A stretch of 35,387 nt of DNA, taken from NCBI GenBank assembly GCA_022839625.1, contig JALHJL010000043.1, positions 1 through 35,387 of the forward strand, read 5' to 3'. The notes below the pieces were generated by a model. That model made no database searches, had not been told where the DNA came from, and saw only the letters and a program-made list of their open reading frames with translations. Positions 17,224 to 25,574 of the stretch are shown here, one piece after another (the stretch's first letter is position 1; each line of letters begins with the position of its first letter). The translations under genes were made by a program, and so were the position numbers. Source of the stretch: Phycisphaerales bacterium (lineage in GTDB: Bacteria; Planctomycetota; Phycisphaerae; UBA1845; Fen-1342).

Positions 17224-17625
17224 ATGCCGACTTCGGATCCCATTGCCGACATGCTGACGCGGATTCGCAACGCCAACTCGGTGGGCAAGAAGCGCGTCCG
17301 CGTGAAGCGCAGCACGGTCTGTCTGGGGGTGGCCCGCGTGCTCAAGGAGGAGGGCTACATCGCGGACTACCTGCCGATGGACGATACCACCGGCCAGGGC
17401 GTGATCGAGATCGACCTCCGCTACGGACCGCAGGGCGAGAAGATCATCCTGGACTTGCAGCGCGTGAGCCGGCCCGGCCGCCGCCAGTACACCCGCGTGA
17501 CGGAGCTCGGGCGCGTCCGCGACGGCCTGGGGGTCGCCATCGTCTCCACCAACCGCGGGGTGCTCAGCGACCGGCAGTGTCGGCAGCAGCGCGTCGGCGG
17601 CGAAGTACTGTGCACCGTGTGGTGA
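17224..17625 (+). CDS. rpsH: 30S ribosomal protein S8
   Basis: The 133-residue S8 starts MPTSDPIADMLTRIRNANSV and contains VLKEEGYIADYLPMDD and the near-universal STNRGVLSDRQC-type segment and ending GGEVLCTVW. S8 binds 16S rRNA in the central domain and in E. coli represses the spc operon. The site for such feedback was not identified here. The start follows rpsN by 11 bases. Confidence 0.98.
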   Translation: MPTSDPIADMLTRIRNANSVGKKRVRVKRSTVCLGVARVLKEEGYIADYLPMDDTTGQGVIEIDLRYGPQGEKIILDLQRVSRPGRRQYTRVTELGRVRDGLGVAIVSTNRGVLSDRQCRQQRVGGEVLCTVW

Positions 17626-17629
17626 AACT

Positions 17630-18232
17630 ATGTCGCGTGTTGGAAACAAACCGATTCCCATTCCCGCCGGCGTGAACGTCGAGGTCGCCGGACAGAGCGT
17701 CCAGGTCGCCGGCCCCAAGGGCAAGCTGGCGTGGCTTCTGCCCCGGCCGATCACCGCGGTGGTCGAGCAGGGCCGGTTGGTGGTGCGGCGGCCCGACGAG
17801 GTTGCCCAGCATCGCGCCCTGCACGGCATGTCGCGGGCCCTGCTGGCCAACATGATCAAGGGCGTGACCGACGGCTACGAGATCGGGCTGGAAATCTACG
17901 GTACCGGCTACGGTGCCAAGGTGGATGGGCGGCGGCTGCTCCTGAACTGCGGGTACTCGGGGCGCGGCGTGGGCCGGATGGCGCAGTTCGATATTCCGAT
18001 TCCGGCCGGGCTTGAGATCCGGATCGAGATTCCCACCGCCCGCGGCAATACCGAGCCGGCGCGGTTCTTCGTCGTCGGTTCGGACAAGCAGGCCGTCGGA
18101 CAGTTCGCCGCCGAGATACGGAAACTCCGCAAGCCGGAGCCCTATCTCGGCAAGGGCATTCGGTATCTCGGTGAGCACATCCGTCGCAAGGCGGGCAAGG
18201 TCTTTGCCGGCGGTGCGGCGGGCGGCGGCTAG
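17630..18232 (+). CDS. rplF: 50S ribosomal protein L6
   Basis: The 200-residue L6 opens MSRVGNKPIPIPAGV and has the two repeated alpha/beta domains. The second shows the strand YGTGYGAKVDGRRLLLNCGY and the ending EPYLGKGIRYLGEHIRRKAG. L6 sits near the factor-binding site. A short Gly/Ala-rich tail makes it about 20 residues longer than E. coli L6. It begins 4 bases after the rpsH stop. Confidence 0.98.
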   Translation: MSRVGNKPIPIPAGVNVEVAGQSVQVAGPKGKLAWLLPRPITAVVEQGRLVVRRPDEVAQHRALHGMSRALLANMIKGVTDGYEIGLEIYGTGYGAKVDGRRLLLNCGYSGRGVGRMAQFDIPIPAGLEIRIEIPTARGNTEPARFFVVGSDKQAVGQFAAEIRKLRKPEPYLGKGIRYLGEHIRRKAGKVFAGGAAGGG

Positions 18233-18256
18233 TACAGGTGCGCAAGGAACGACGGG

Positions 18257-18625
18257 ATGAGAAGAGAGCTGATTAAGACCTGGCGGCATGCGTGTCGCGT
18301 ACAGCGCGTGCGACGGAAGGTTCGCGGCGCCGCGGAGCGCCCGCGGCTGGCGGTGTCGCGCTCCTTGCGCAACATCGAGGCCCAGATCATCGACGACGAC
18401 ACCGGCCGCACGCTCTGTGCGGTGACCACCCGCGCGAAGGAGCTGCGCGACCAGATCCGCTGTGGCGGCAACGCGGCGGCGGCGAAGCTCGTGGGAAAGT
18501 CGTTGGCCGAGAAGGCGAAGCAACTCGGCATTGAGCGGGTGTGTTTCGATCGCCGCGGTCGCAAGTACCATGGCCGCGTCAAGGCGCTCGCCGATGCGGC
18601 CCGTGAGGCTGGGTTGAAGCTGTAA
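18257..18625 (+). CDS. rplR: 50S ribosomal protein L18
   Basis: The 122-residue L18 binds 5S rRNA. It shows ERPRLAVSRSLRNIEAQIID, AKLVGKSLAEKAKQLGIERV and FDRRGRKYHGRVKALADAAR, all characteristic. The basic N-terminus is of ordinary length. An 84-base gap follows before rpsE, the largest inside the spc part, and it holds a strong hairpin. Confidence 0.98.
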   Translation: MRRELIKTWRHACRVQRVRRKVRGAAERPRLAVSRSLRNIEAQIIDDDTGRTLCAVTTRAKELRDQIRCGGNAAAAKLVGKSLAEKAKQLGIERVCFDRRGRKYHGRVKALADAAREAGLKL

Positions 18626-18636
18626 TGGACGAGTGG

Positions 18637-18658
18637 CGGCCGGGCTTTTTCCCGGCCG
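18637..18658 (+). promoter_or_regulatory. Intra-operon hairpin between rplR and rpsE
   Basis: A perfect 8-base inverted repeat, CGGCCGGG and CCCGGCCG, encloses a six-base loop, CTTTTT. It lies 12 bases after the rplR stop and 52 before rpsE. The T tract is in the loop rather than after the stem, so this is not a standard terminator. A transcript-stabilising or attenuating structure is more likely. A partial echo (GCGGCCGGGCT) follows at 18666-18676. Confidence 0.6.
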
Positions 18659-18709
18659 GAGTACAGCGGCCGGGCTGAGTACCGGTCGCCAGCAGCAGGA
18701 CGGAAGCGT

Positions 18710-19438
18710 ATGGCAAGCAGGCCCGGCACACCGCCCCGGCGCACCGGCGGTCGAAGAGCGGATCGGTCAGGGTTCGGCGACGAGCGGACCGTCGAAGATA
18801 CCGTCGTCAAGCTCTATCGTTGCGCGACGGTGGTGAAGGGCGGGCGGCGCTTCTCTTTTGGGGCACTGGTCGTCGTCGGGGATCGCCAGGGTCAGGTCGG
18901 CCAGGGTTATGGCAAGGCGAACGAAGTGCCCATGGCCGTGGAGAAGGGCATCAAGCTGGCACGCCGGGTCATGTTCCGCGTGCCGATCCGCGGCACCACC
19001 ATCCCGCATCGCGTGATGGGCAAGTTCGGGGCCAGCAAGATCATCCTGATCCCGGCCGCGCCCGGGACCGGCGTGATTGCGAGCGCGGCCCCGCGGGCGG
19101 TGCTCGAGTTGGCTGGAGTCAAGGACGTCTTGACCAAGTGCTATGGCTCGACCAGCCCGAAGAACCTGGTCAAGGCCACGATCAACGGACTGAAGGCCCT
19201 GCGGACCCGCGCCCTGGTGGAATCGCTGCGCGGCGTAGCGCTCGACTTGCCGCCGGAGCCCGAGCCGGTCAAGACCACGATCAGCGCCGCCCCGGACGTC
19301 GCGGTGGCCCTGGTAGGGGCCGAGGGCGGCAATGCCGCGGGCCACGCGGAGCCGGCGGCTGCCGGCCGGACACTCGTCGAACCCGATGCCCCCGGTCTTT
19401 CGACCGGCGTAGCGGAGACGCCGCATGATGCTGAATGA
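18710..19438 (+). CDS. rpsE: 30S ribosomal protein S5 with long C-terminal extension
   Basis: The S5 core is clear: the double-stranded RNA binding domain (VKGGRRFSFGALVVVGDRQG, then GYGKANEVPMAVEKGIKLAR) and the C-terminal half (RGTTIPHRVMGKFGASKI). S5 maintains decoding accuracy and lines the mRNA entry channel. The protein is 242 residues, against about 166 in E. coli. From about residue 180 it carries a 60-residue Ala/Pro/Glu/Gly-rich tail with no recognisable domain. Its last 14 bases overlap rplO. The gene for L30, normally next, is absent. Confidence 0.97.
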   Translation: MASRPGTPPRRTGGRRADRSGFGDERTVEDTVVKLYRCATVVKGGRRFSFGALVVVGDRQGQVGQGYGKANEVPMAVEKGIKLARRVMFRVPIRGTTIPHRVMGKFGASKIILIPAAPGTGVIASAAPRAVLELAGVKDVLTKCYGSTSPKNLVKATINGLKALRTRALVESLRGVALDLPPEPEPVKTTISAAPDVAVALVGAEGGNAAGHAEPAAAGRTLVEPDAPGLSTGVAETPHDAE

Positions 19439-19958
19439 GATTACGACGCGGGCGGGTGCCCATCGTCGGCGCAAGCGCGTCGGCCGCGGCGAGGCCAGCG
19501 GTCATGGCAAGACCTGCGGGCGAGGCAACAAGGGTTGTCAGTCGCGCGCGGGCGGGGGCGTGCGGCCGCTCCACGAAGGCGGGCAGATGCCGATCTTCCG
19601 CCGCCTGCCCAAGCGCGGCTTCAGCAACTTCGAGTTTCGGACCGAGTACCAGGTCGTGAACTTGAGCCGTCTGGAGAAGACCTTCGCGGACGGTCAGACA
19701 GTGGACGCCGCGGCGTTGCGGCAGCAGGGGCTGGTGCGCGGCACCGCCCCGCGGATCAAGGTCCTCGGCAGCGGCGTGCTGTCGCGGAAGCTCACGGTGG
19801 AGGCGCACGCCTTCAGCGCCGCGGCCAAGGACGCGATCGAGAAAGCGGGCGGCACGGCGCGGCTGATCGAGCGGATCGCGGCGGCCGACAGAGCGCGTGC
19901 CAAGCGTAACACGGCCAAGAAGAAGTCCGCCGAGCCGACGCCGGCCGATGCCGGCTGA
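19425..19958 (+). CDS. rplO: 50S ribosomal protein L15
   Basis: The 177-residue L15 has the Gly/Arg-rich N-terminal extension RRRKRVGRGEASGHGKTCGR, then GGQMPIFRRLPKRGFSN, and a globular C-terminal domain. It ends in an extra Lys/Ala/Pro-rich tail of about 20 residues. L15 is a late assembly protein of the large subunit. Two adjacent ATG codons (19425, 19428) could serve as start. It follows rpsE directly, with a 14-base overlap and no rpmD between. Confidence 0.97.
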   Translation: MMLNEITTRAGAHRRRKRVGRGEASGHGKTCGRGNKGCQSRAGGGVRPLHEGGQMPIFRRLPKRGFSNFEFRTEYQVVNLSRLEKTFADGQTVDAAALRQQGLVRGTAPRIKVLGSGVLSRKLTVEAHAFSAAAKDAIEKAGGTARLIERIAAADRARAKRNTAKKKSAEPTPADAG

Positions 19959-19986
19959 CGCCCGGCGGGCGCGAGGTTAGACGCCG

Positions 19987-21366
19987 ATGTTTCGTGCGTT
20001 CGTCAACGTCTTCCGCGTTCCGGACCTGCGCAAGAAGGTGCTCTTTACGCTCCTGCTCTTGTGCGTTTACCGGATTGGCTTCTACGTGCCCCTGCCCGGG
20101 GTGGACCAGGAGAAGCTCGCGCGGCACTGGCAGCGCGGTGCGGCCGGCGGTGCCGCCGAGCAGGCGGCCGAGCTGTTCGCGATGTTCACCGGTGGTGACC
20201 TGGGGCAGAGCACGCTCTTCGGCCTGGGCATCATGCCCTACATCAGCGCCTCGATCATTCTGCAACTGCTGGTGACGGTGGTCCCGGCCTTGGAGAAGAT
20301 CGCCAAGGAGGGCGAGAGCGGGCGGCGCAAGATCAACGAATACACGCGCTACTCGACCGTTGTGCTGTGCCTCATCCAGGCCACGTTCTGGGTGCGCTAC
20401 TTGAACGCCAACGAGCTCGTGTACCCCGAGTTCCGCAACACGCTGCAATTCATTGTGATGGCCCTGACCGGCCTGATGTGCGGCACGCTCATCCTGATGT
20501 GGACGGGCGAGCAGATCGACGAGTACGGCATCGGCAACGGCATCAGCCTGATCATCATGGCCGGCATCATCGCGCGCATGCCCTACGTCTTCATCGAAGT
20601 CTGGCGCGGCTTTGCGGCCAGCATCGGCGGAGGCGGAGCGATCGCGGGCGTCGTCATGACGCCGGAAAAGATCGTCTTCCTCCTCGTGTTCTTCGTGCTG
20701 GTCGTGGCGGGCTCGATTCTGATCACCCAGGCCCAGCGCCGCATCCCGATCCAGCAGGCCAAGCAGACGCGCGGGCGCCGCATGGTCGGCGGCATGCGGC
20801 ACTACCTGCCGCTGCGGGTCAATCACGGCGGCGTGATGCCGATCATCTTCGCCAGCTCGTTCCTGCTGTTTCCGAGCATGGCGTTCGGCTGGCTGTACAG
20901 CGTCTGGCCGACGGCGGTCTGGGGTCAGCTTCAGGACTGGTTCCGCCCGGGAGAGTTCGTCTACGACGTGTCCTACGTTGGGCTGGTGTACTTCTTTGCG
21001 TACTTCTGGGTCTCGGTGCAGTTCCGGCCGAAGGAGCTGTCGGACAACCTGCGCGACATGGGCAGCTTCATCCCGGGTCTGCGGCCCGGCAAACGTACCG
21101 CGGACTACCTCGAAGCGGTGATGGGGCGCATCACGTACGTCGGGGCCGGCTTCCTGGCTGCCATCGCGTTGATCCCGTCCATCGTGGCGACGCAACTCGA
21201 GATTCCCTACCGGATTTCGGCGTTTCTGGGCGGGACCGGCCTGCTGATCGTGGTCAGCGTGGCGCTCGACCTGATCCAGCGGATGGAAGCCAACCTGATC
21301 ATGCGCAACTACGAGGGCTTCCTGGGCAGCGAGGGCGTGGCGCGCGTGAAGGGACGCATGTATTGA
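19987..21366 (+). CDS. secY: Preprotein translocase subunit SecY
   Basis: The 459-residue channel of the Sec translocon has about ten membrane segments. The N-terminal signature is ALEKIAKEGESGRRKINEYT, with the second loop GTLILMWTGEQIDEYGIGNG. The cytoplasmic loops contain QQAKQTRGRRMVGGMRHYLP and FRPKELSDNLRDMGSFIPGL. It works with SecE, SecG and SecA to export unfolded proteins, including the secreted proteins encoded elsewhere in this window. The stop overlaps the adk ATG by one base. Confidence 0.98.
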   Translation: MFRAFVNVFRVPDLRKKVLFTLLLLCVYRIGFYVPLPGVDQEKLARHWQRGAAGGAAEQAAELFAMFTGGDLGQSTLFGLGIMPYISASIILQLLVTVVPALEKIAKEGESGRRKINEYTRYSTVVLCLIQATFWVRYLNANELVYPEFRNTLQFIVMALTGLMCGTLILMWTGEQIDEYGIGNGISLIIMAGIIARMPYVFIEVWRGFAASIGGGGAIAGVVMTPEKIVFLLVFFVLVVAGSILITQAQRRIPIQQAKQTRGRRMVGGMRHYLPLRVNHGGVMPIIFASSFLLFPSMAFGWLYSVWPTAVWGQLQDWFRPGEFVYDVSYVGLVYFFAYFWVSVQFRPKELSDNLRDMGSFIPGLRPGKRTADYLEAVMGRITYVGAGFLAAIALIPSIVATQLEIPYRISAFLGGTGLLIVVSVALDLIQRMEANLIMRNYEGFLGSEGVARVKGRMY

Positions 21367-22031
21367 TGCCGGCGAAACGACTTATCTTCCTCGGCCCCCC
21401 GGGCTCCGGCAAAGGCACGCAGGCCCAGCGCCTGGCGGAGCAGCGCGGCCTGGTCCAGCTTTCCAGCGGGGACGTCCTGCGGCGCGAGCGACAGGAAGGC
21501 AGCCCGATCGGCAAGCAAGCCGCCCGGTACATGGATGCCGGCACCCTGGTGCCGGACGACGTGATTACCGGCGTGATGCTCGCGGCCGTCGGCCGACTGC
21601 CGGCCGGGACCGGTTTCATCCTGGACGGGTTTCCGCGGACGGTGCCCCAGGCCGAGGCCCTGGACCGCGGCCTGCGCGACCTCGCGCTCGACATTGACGC
21701 CGTTGTCGACTTCAAGCTCGATGATGATGAGATTATCCGCCGGATTGAAGGCCGGCGAGTTTGCACAAGCTGTGCGACCACTTATAATGTGAGTTTTCTG
21801 CCGCCCAAGGAGGACGGGCGGTGTGACAAGTGCGGCGGTGAGCTGTTCCAGCGCCCGGATGATCGCCGGGAGGTGATCGTTACGCGGCTGGCCACCTATC
21901 GTGCGCAGACCGCCCCGCTGATCGAATACTACTCGCGGCGCGGCCGTTTCCACACCGTGGACTCGGCCAGCGGCGCGGATGCGGTTCAGGCTGCGGTAGC
22001 TCGTATCGTCGAGGCAGCGGGCCGCGGGTGA
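21366..22031 (+). CDS. adk: Adenylate kinase, zinc-lid form
   Basis: The 221-residue enzyme interconverts ATP plus AMP with two ADP. The P-loop GPPGSGKGT is at 10-18, the AMP-binding region contains SSGDVLR and FILDGFPRT, and the lid carries a four-Cys zinc site at C133, C136, C153 and C156. The zinc lid replaces the hydrogen-bonded lid of enterobacterial enzymes. The gene lies between secY and map, its usual place, and overlaps both by one base. Confidence 0.97.
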   Translation: MPAKRLIFLGPPGSGKGTQAQRLAEQRGLVQLSSGDVLRRERQEGSPIGKQAARYMDAGTLVPDDVITGVMLAAVGRLPAGTGFILDGFPRTVPQAEALDRGLRDLALDIDAVVDFKLDDDEIIRRIEGRRVCTSCATTYNVSFLPPKEDGRCDKCGGELFQRPDDRREVIVTRLATYRAQTAPLIEYYSRRGRFHTVDSASGADAVQAAVARIVEAAGRG

Positions 22032-22828
22032 TGAACTCGGCACCGGCCAAGATCGTGATTAAGTCGCCGCGCGAAGTGGAGTTGCTGCGGGCGGCCGGCC
22101 GGGTCGTGCGGCAGGTACTGAGCGAGCTGGGCGCGCTGATCCGGCCCGGTGTCAGCACCGCCGAGCTGGATGCCCGGGCCGAGGAGCTGATCCGCCGGGC
22201 GGGCGGCACGCCGCTGTTCAAGGGCGTCCGTCACCCGCAGGCGCGGATGCCGTTTCCGGCGAGCATTTGTGCCTCGGTGAACGAGCAAGTGGTGCATGGA
22301 ATACCGAACGAGCGTCCCCTGGCGGAAGGGGACATCGTCAGTGTCGATTGCGGCGTACGGCTGAAGGGCTATTGCGGCGACGCGGCGGAGACGTTCGCGT
22401 TGGGCCGGCCGGTGCCCCGGGTCGAGCGTCTGCTGGCGGTGACGCGGGAAGCGCTGGAGATCGCGATCCGGGAGATCGGTCCCGGGCAGCGGTGGAGCCG
22501 TGTGGCGAAGCAGATGCAGAAGTTTGTCGAGGACAACGGTTTCAGTGTGGTCCGGGAGTTCGTCGGGCATGGCATCGGCCAGGAGATGCACGAGGAACCG
22601 AAGGTCCCGAACTATTACGATCGCAGCCAGCGGCAGGTCGACTTCGAATTGCGCCCGGGCATGACGCTGGCGATCGAGCCCATGGTCACTGCGGGCCGGC
22701 CGGAAGTGAAGCTGGCCGACGCCAGCGGCTGGGCGGTGGTGACCAGGGACGGTTCCTGGGCGGCGCATTATGAGCACACGGTCGCCGTGACGAGCGAGGG
22801 CGCCGACGTGCTGACGAACGGCAGGTGA
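22031..22828 (+). CDS. map: Methionine aminopeptidase, type I
   Basis: This 265-residue metalloprotease removes the initiator Met from new proteins. The five metal ligands are visible as D106, D117, H180, E216 and E248, and the substrate-contacting His at 89. Spacing matches the type I enzyme. There is no N-terminal zinc-finger extension. The ATG at 22031 overlaps the adk stop; a GTG directly before it (22028) would add one residue. Downstream, infA is often found next but is absent here. Confidence 0.97.
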   Translation: MNSAPAKIVIKSPREVELLRAAGRVVRQVLSELGALIRPGVSTAELDARAEELIRRAGGTPLFKGVRHPQARMPFPASICASVNEQVVHGIPNERPLAEGDIVSVDCGVRLKGYCGDAAETFALGRPVPRVERLLAVTREALEIAIREIGPGQRWSRVAKQMQKFVEDNGFSVVREFVGHGIGQEMHEEPKVPNYYDRSQRQVDFELRPGMTLAIEPMVTAGRPEVKLADASGWAVVTRDGSWAAHYEHTVAVTSEGADVLTNGR

Positions 22829-22859
22829 GTGTCCCGCGTGGCGGCGGGAGGTCGAGGCG

Positions 22860-22973
22860 ATGAAAGTACGCAGCAGCGTCAAGCGAATCTGTGAGAACTG
22901 CAAGATTGTGAAGCGCAAGGGTGTGGTGCGGGTCATCTGCACCAACCCGCGGCACAAGCAGAGGCAGGGGTAG
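22860..22973 (+). CDS. rpmJ: 50S ribosomal protein L36
   Basis: This 37-residue protein is short but unmistakable: MKVRSSVKRICENCKIVKRK, then a basic tail ending KQRQG. The zinc ribbon ligands are Cys11, Cys14, Cys27 and His32. GGGAGG lies 8 bases upstream of the ATG. It is the zinc-binding form of L36. It sits between map and rpsM, as in most spc-alpha fusions. Confidence 0.97.
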   Translation: MKVRSSVKRICENCKIVKRKGVVRVICTNPRHKQRQG

Positions 22974-22994
22974 ACCCCAGAGAGGCGTTTTGGT

Positions 22995-23384
22995 ATGCCA
23001 CGTGTTGCCGGTGTAGACATCCCTCCCCAGAAGCGCATCGACGTGTCGCTGCGTTACATCTTCGGGATCGGTCCGACGCGAGCGGCGGAGATCCTCCGGA
23101 AAGCCAACATCGATCCGTCGGTGCGGGCGAACAAGCTGAGCGAGGAGGAGGTCAGCCGCGTCGCCAGCGTCATCGAAAGCGACTACGTGGTCGAGGGGCA
23201 GTTGCGCCGCCAGATCCAGCAGAACATCGCCCGCTTGCGGGAGATCCGCTGCTATCGCGGCATCCGGCACATCCGGGGGCTGCCGGTTCGCGGCCAGCGG
23301 ACGCGGACCAACGCCCGCACCCGCAAGGGTCCCAAGAAGACCGTGGCCGGCAAGAAGGGTATCAAGGAAATGCATCGCGGCTAA
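22995..23384 (+). CDS. rpsM: 30S ribosomal protein S13
   Basis: The 129-residue S13 starts MPRVAGVDIPPQKRIDVSLR and has IFGIGPTRAAEILRKANIDP and the basic C-terminal stretch RGLPVRGQRTRTNARTRKGP, which contacts the P-site tRNA. S13 bridges to L5 in the large subunit. The gene begins the alpha part of the operon, 21 bases after rpmJ. Confidence 0.98.
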   Translation: MPRVAGVDIPPQKRIDVSLRYIFGIGPTRAAEILRKANIDPSVRANKLSEEEVSRVASVIESDYVVEGQLRRQIQQNIARLREIRCYRGIRHIRGLPVRGQRTRTNARTRKGPKKTVAGKKGIKEMHRG

Positions 23385-23405
23385 GGCCGTCAGGGAGCGC
23401 GTGGC

Positions 23406-23813
23406 GTGGCAAAGGCAACCGGTGCAAAACGGCGCATCCGCCGGAACGTGGTCAAGGCCGTGGCCCATATTCGGGCCACGTTCAACAACACGATCGTCAC
23501 CATTACGGACATGAACGGCGACACGCTCTGTTGGGCCTCGGCGGGCTCCGTCCCGGCCGCGGGCGGCGACAAGAAGTTCAGCGGCGCCCGCAAGAGCACG
23601 CCGTTCGCGGCCCAGCGCGCCGCGCAGTACGTGGCCCACGAGGCCAAGAAGCACGGCGTGGTCGAGGTGGAGGTGAGGGTGAAGGGCCCCGGTGCGGGCC
23701 GCGAGTCGGCCATCACCGCCTTGCAGTCCGCCGGGCTGCGGATTCAGTCGATCGAGGACGTTACGCCGCTGCCGCACAATGGCTGCCGGCCGCGCAAGCG
23801 GCGAAGGGTGTAA
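23406..23813 (+). CDS. rpsK: 30S ribosomal protein S11
   Basis: The 135-residue S11 starts at GTG. Family stretches are AHIRATFNNTIVTITDMNGD, KSTPFAAQRAAQYVAHEAKK, VRVKGPGAGRESAITALQSA and the ending TPLPHNGCRPRKRRRV. It binds the platform of the small subunit near the E site. The start was set by homology; another GTG five bases earlier is in a different frame. rpsD starts 2 bases after its stop. Confidence 0.98.
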   Translation: MAKATGAKRRIRRNVVKAVAHIRATFNNTIVTITDMNGDTLCWASAGSVPAAGGDKKFSGARKSTPFAAQRAAQYVAHEAKKHGVVEVEVRVKGPGAGRESAITALQSAGLRIQSIEDVTPLPHNGCRPRKRRRV

Positions 23814-23815
23814 GC

Positions 23816-24457
23816 ATGGCGAGACACACGGGACCAACGATGCGTTTGTCGCGGCGGGAAGGCATCAAGCTGATGCTCAAGCCGATCCGCGACGAGACGG
23901 GCAAGAACCCGCTGGAGCGCGAATACAAGAATTATCCGCCCGGGATGCACATGTTCCGGCGCGGGAAGTCCTCCGACTACGCGGTGCGGCTGCGTGAGAA
24001 GCAGAAGGTCAAGCGGCACTATGGCGTACTGGAGCGGCAGTTCCGGCGGTACTTCGAGCTGGCGAACCGCTCGCCCGGCAACACCGGCGAGGCGCTGCTC
24101 CAGATCCTGGAGCGGCGGTTGGACAACGTGGTCTACAAGACCCGCTTCGTCGCCGGGCGCCGCGGGGCCCGGCAGGCGGTCGTGCACGGGCACGTTCTGG
24201 TGAACGGCCGCAAGGTGGACCGGCCGGGCGCCCTGGTGGAGGTCGGGGACCGCATTACGGTCCACCCGCGCGAGCGCTCCCAGAAGTACGCCCGCGCGCA
24301 GATGGCCCTCCTGGAGGGCGTCTCGAATCCTCCCCCGCAGGCCTGGTTGCAGGTGGACCCGGCCAAACTGGAGGCGACCGTGGCGGCCCTGCCTGCGCGA
24401 GAGGACGTCTTGATTCCGGTGGAAGAGCAGCTCATCGTGGAGTTTTGTTCGCGGTAG
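23816..24457 (+). CDS. rpsD: 30S ribosomal protein S4
   Basis: The 213-residue S4 begins MARHTGPTMRLSRREGIKLM. It contains the S4 RNA-binding domain ERRLDNVVYKTRFVAGRRGA followed by VVHGHVLVNGRKVDRPG, and ends IPVEEQLIVEFCSR. It nucleates small-subunit assembly and in E. coli represses the alpha operon. No zinc-binding Cys set is seen in the N-terminal part, so this is the zinc-free form. Placement between rpsK and rpoA is canonical. Confidence 0.98.
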   Translation: MARHTGPTMRLSRREGIKLMLKPIRDETGKNPLEREYKNYPPGMHMFRRGKSSDYAVRLREKQKVKRHYGVLERQFRRYFELANRSPGNTGEALLQILERRLDNVVYKTRFVAGRRGARQAVVHGHVLVNGRKVDRPGALVEVGDRITVHPRERSQKYARAQMALLEGVSNPPPQAWLQVDPAKLEATVAALPAREDVLIPVEEQLIVEFCSR

Positions 24458-24517
24458 GAGCGGCGGCGAACCGGGGGCGTGGCGCGGCACGGCGGTAGCG
24501 CGGGAGGCGAGTGCGAA

Positions 24518-25558
24518 ATGCGGATCAGATGGCGTGGCCTGGAACTTCCGACGCGGGTTGTGCGGGACGACTCGATCAGCACCGACACCTACGGGCGCTT
24601 CACGATCGAGCCGTTCGAACGCGGCTTCGGCACGACGGTGGGCAACAGTTTGCGCAGGATTCTGCTGTCGAGCCTGGAAGGCGCGGCGGTGACGGACGTG
24701 CGTATCGCCGGCGCGGACCACGAGTTCACCTCGCTGCCCGGGGTGCTCGAGGACGTGACCGACATTATTCTCAACATCAAGGCCCTGGTGGTATCGCTGG
24801 ACAGCGAGAGCCCCAAGACCATGCGCGTCGAACGGCGCGAGAAGGGCGAAGTCCGCGCCGGTGACTTCGAGTGTGACCCGGCGATCGCCGTGCACAACCC
24901 GGACCTGCTGATCGCGACGCTGACGGACGACGTGACGTTCTCCGCCGAGTTGACCGTCGTGCGCGGGCGCGGCTACGTGCCGGCCGCGGAGCACACCGAC
25001 GAGAACACGGAAGTCGGCGTGATTCCGGTCGACGCGATTTTCTCGCCGGTGACGCGCGTGCGGTACCGGACCGAGGACACCCGCGTCGGTCAGAAGGTCA
25101 ACTACGATCGGTTGATCATGGAGATCTGGACCAAGGGCACGGCCCGGCCGGAGGACGCCCTGGTCGAGGCGGCCAAGATTCTGCGGAAGCACCTCAACCC
25201 GTTCGTGCAGTACTTCGAGCTGGGTCCGGAGGTGGTCGCGGCGCACAGCGCGGCCGAGCAGGCGGCGCCGGCCGTCGACGACGAGTTGCGACAGAAGCTG
25301 GAACGGTCGATTACCACCCTGGAGCTGTCCGTGCGGGCCAGCAACTGCCTGGATTCCGCCAAGATTCTGACGATCGGGGAGCTGGTGCGGATGAGTGAGG
25401 CGGAGCTACTCCAGTTGCGCAGCTTCGGCAAGACCTCGCTGATGGAAGTCCGGCAGAAGCTGGCCGAGCTGGGCCTGTCGCTCGGTATGACGACCGGGCT
25501 GCCCGAGGAGCCTGACCCCGGGGCCGAGCACAGCAGCGCTCCGGCCACGCTGGTTTAG
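24518..25558 (+). CDS. rpoA: DNA-directed RNA polymerase subunit alpha
   Basis: The 346-residue alpha subunit has the assembly domain (FERGFGTTVGNSLRRILLSS, the dimer interface) and the C-terminal domain from about residue 265. R273 and N276 correspond to E. coli R265 and N268, which touch UP elements. That suits the T-rich element upstream of this operon. I chose ATG at 24518, ten bases after GGGAGG, over the GTG at 24479, which would add 13 residues unlike the family. A short acidic tail follows the last helix. Confidence 0.97.
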   Translation: MRIRWRGLELPTRVVRDDSISTDTYGRFTIEPFERGFGTTVGNSLRRILLSSLEGAAVTDVRIAGADHEFTSLPGVLEDVTDIILNIKALVVSLDSESPKTMRVERREKGEVRAGDFECDPAIAVHNPDLLIATLTDDVTFSAELTVVRGRGYVPAAEHTDENTEVGVIPVDAIFSPVTRVRYRTEDTRVGQKVNYDRLIMEIWTKGTARPEDALVEAAKILRKHLNPFVQYFELGPEVVAAHSAAEQAAPAVDDELRQKLERSITTLELSVRASNCLDSAKILTIGELVRMSEAELLQLRSFGKTSLMEVRQKLAELGLSLGMTTGLPEEPDPGAEHSSAPATLV

Positions 25559-25574
25559 TCGCGGAGGTGTGATC

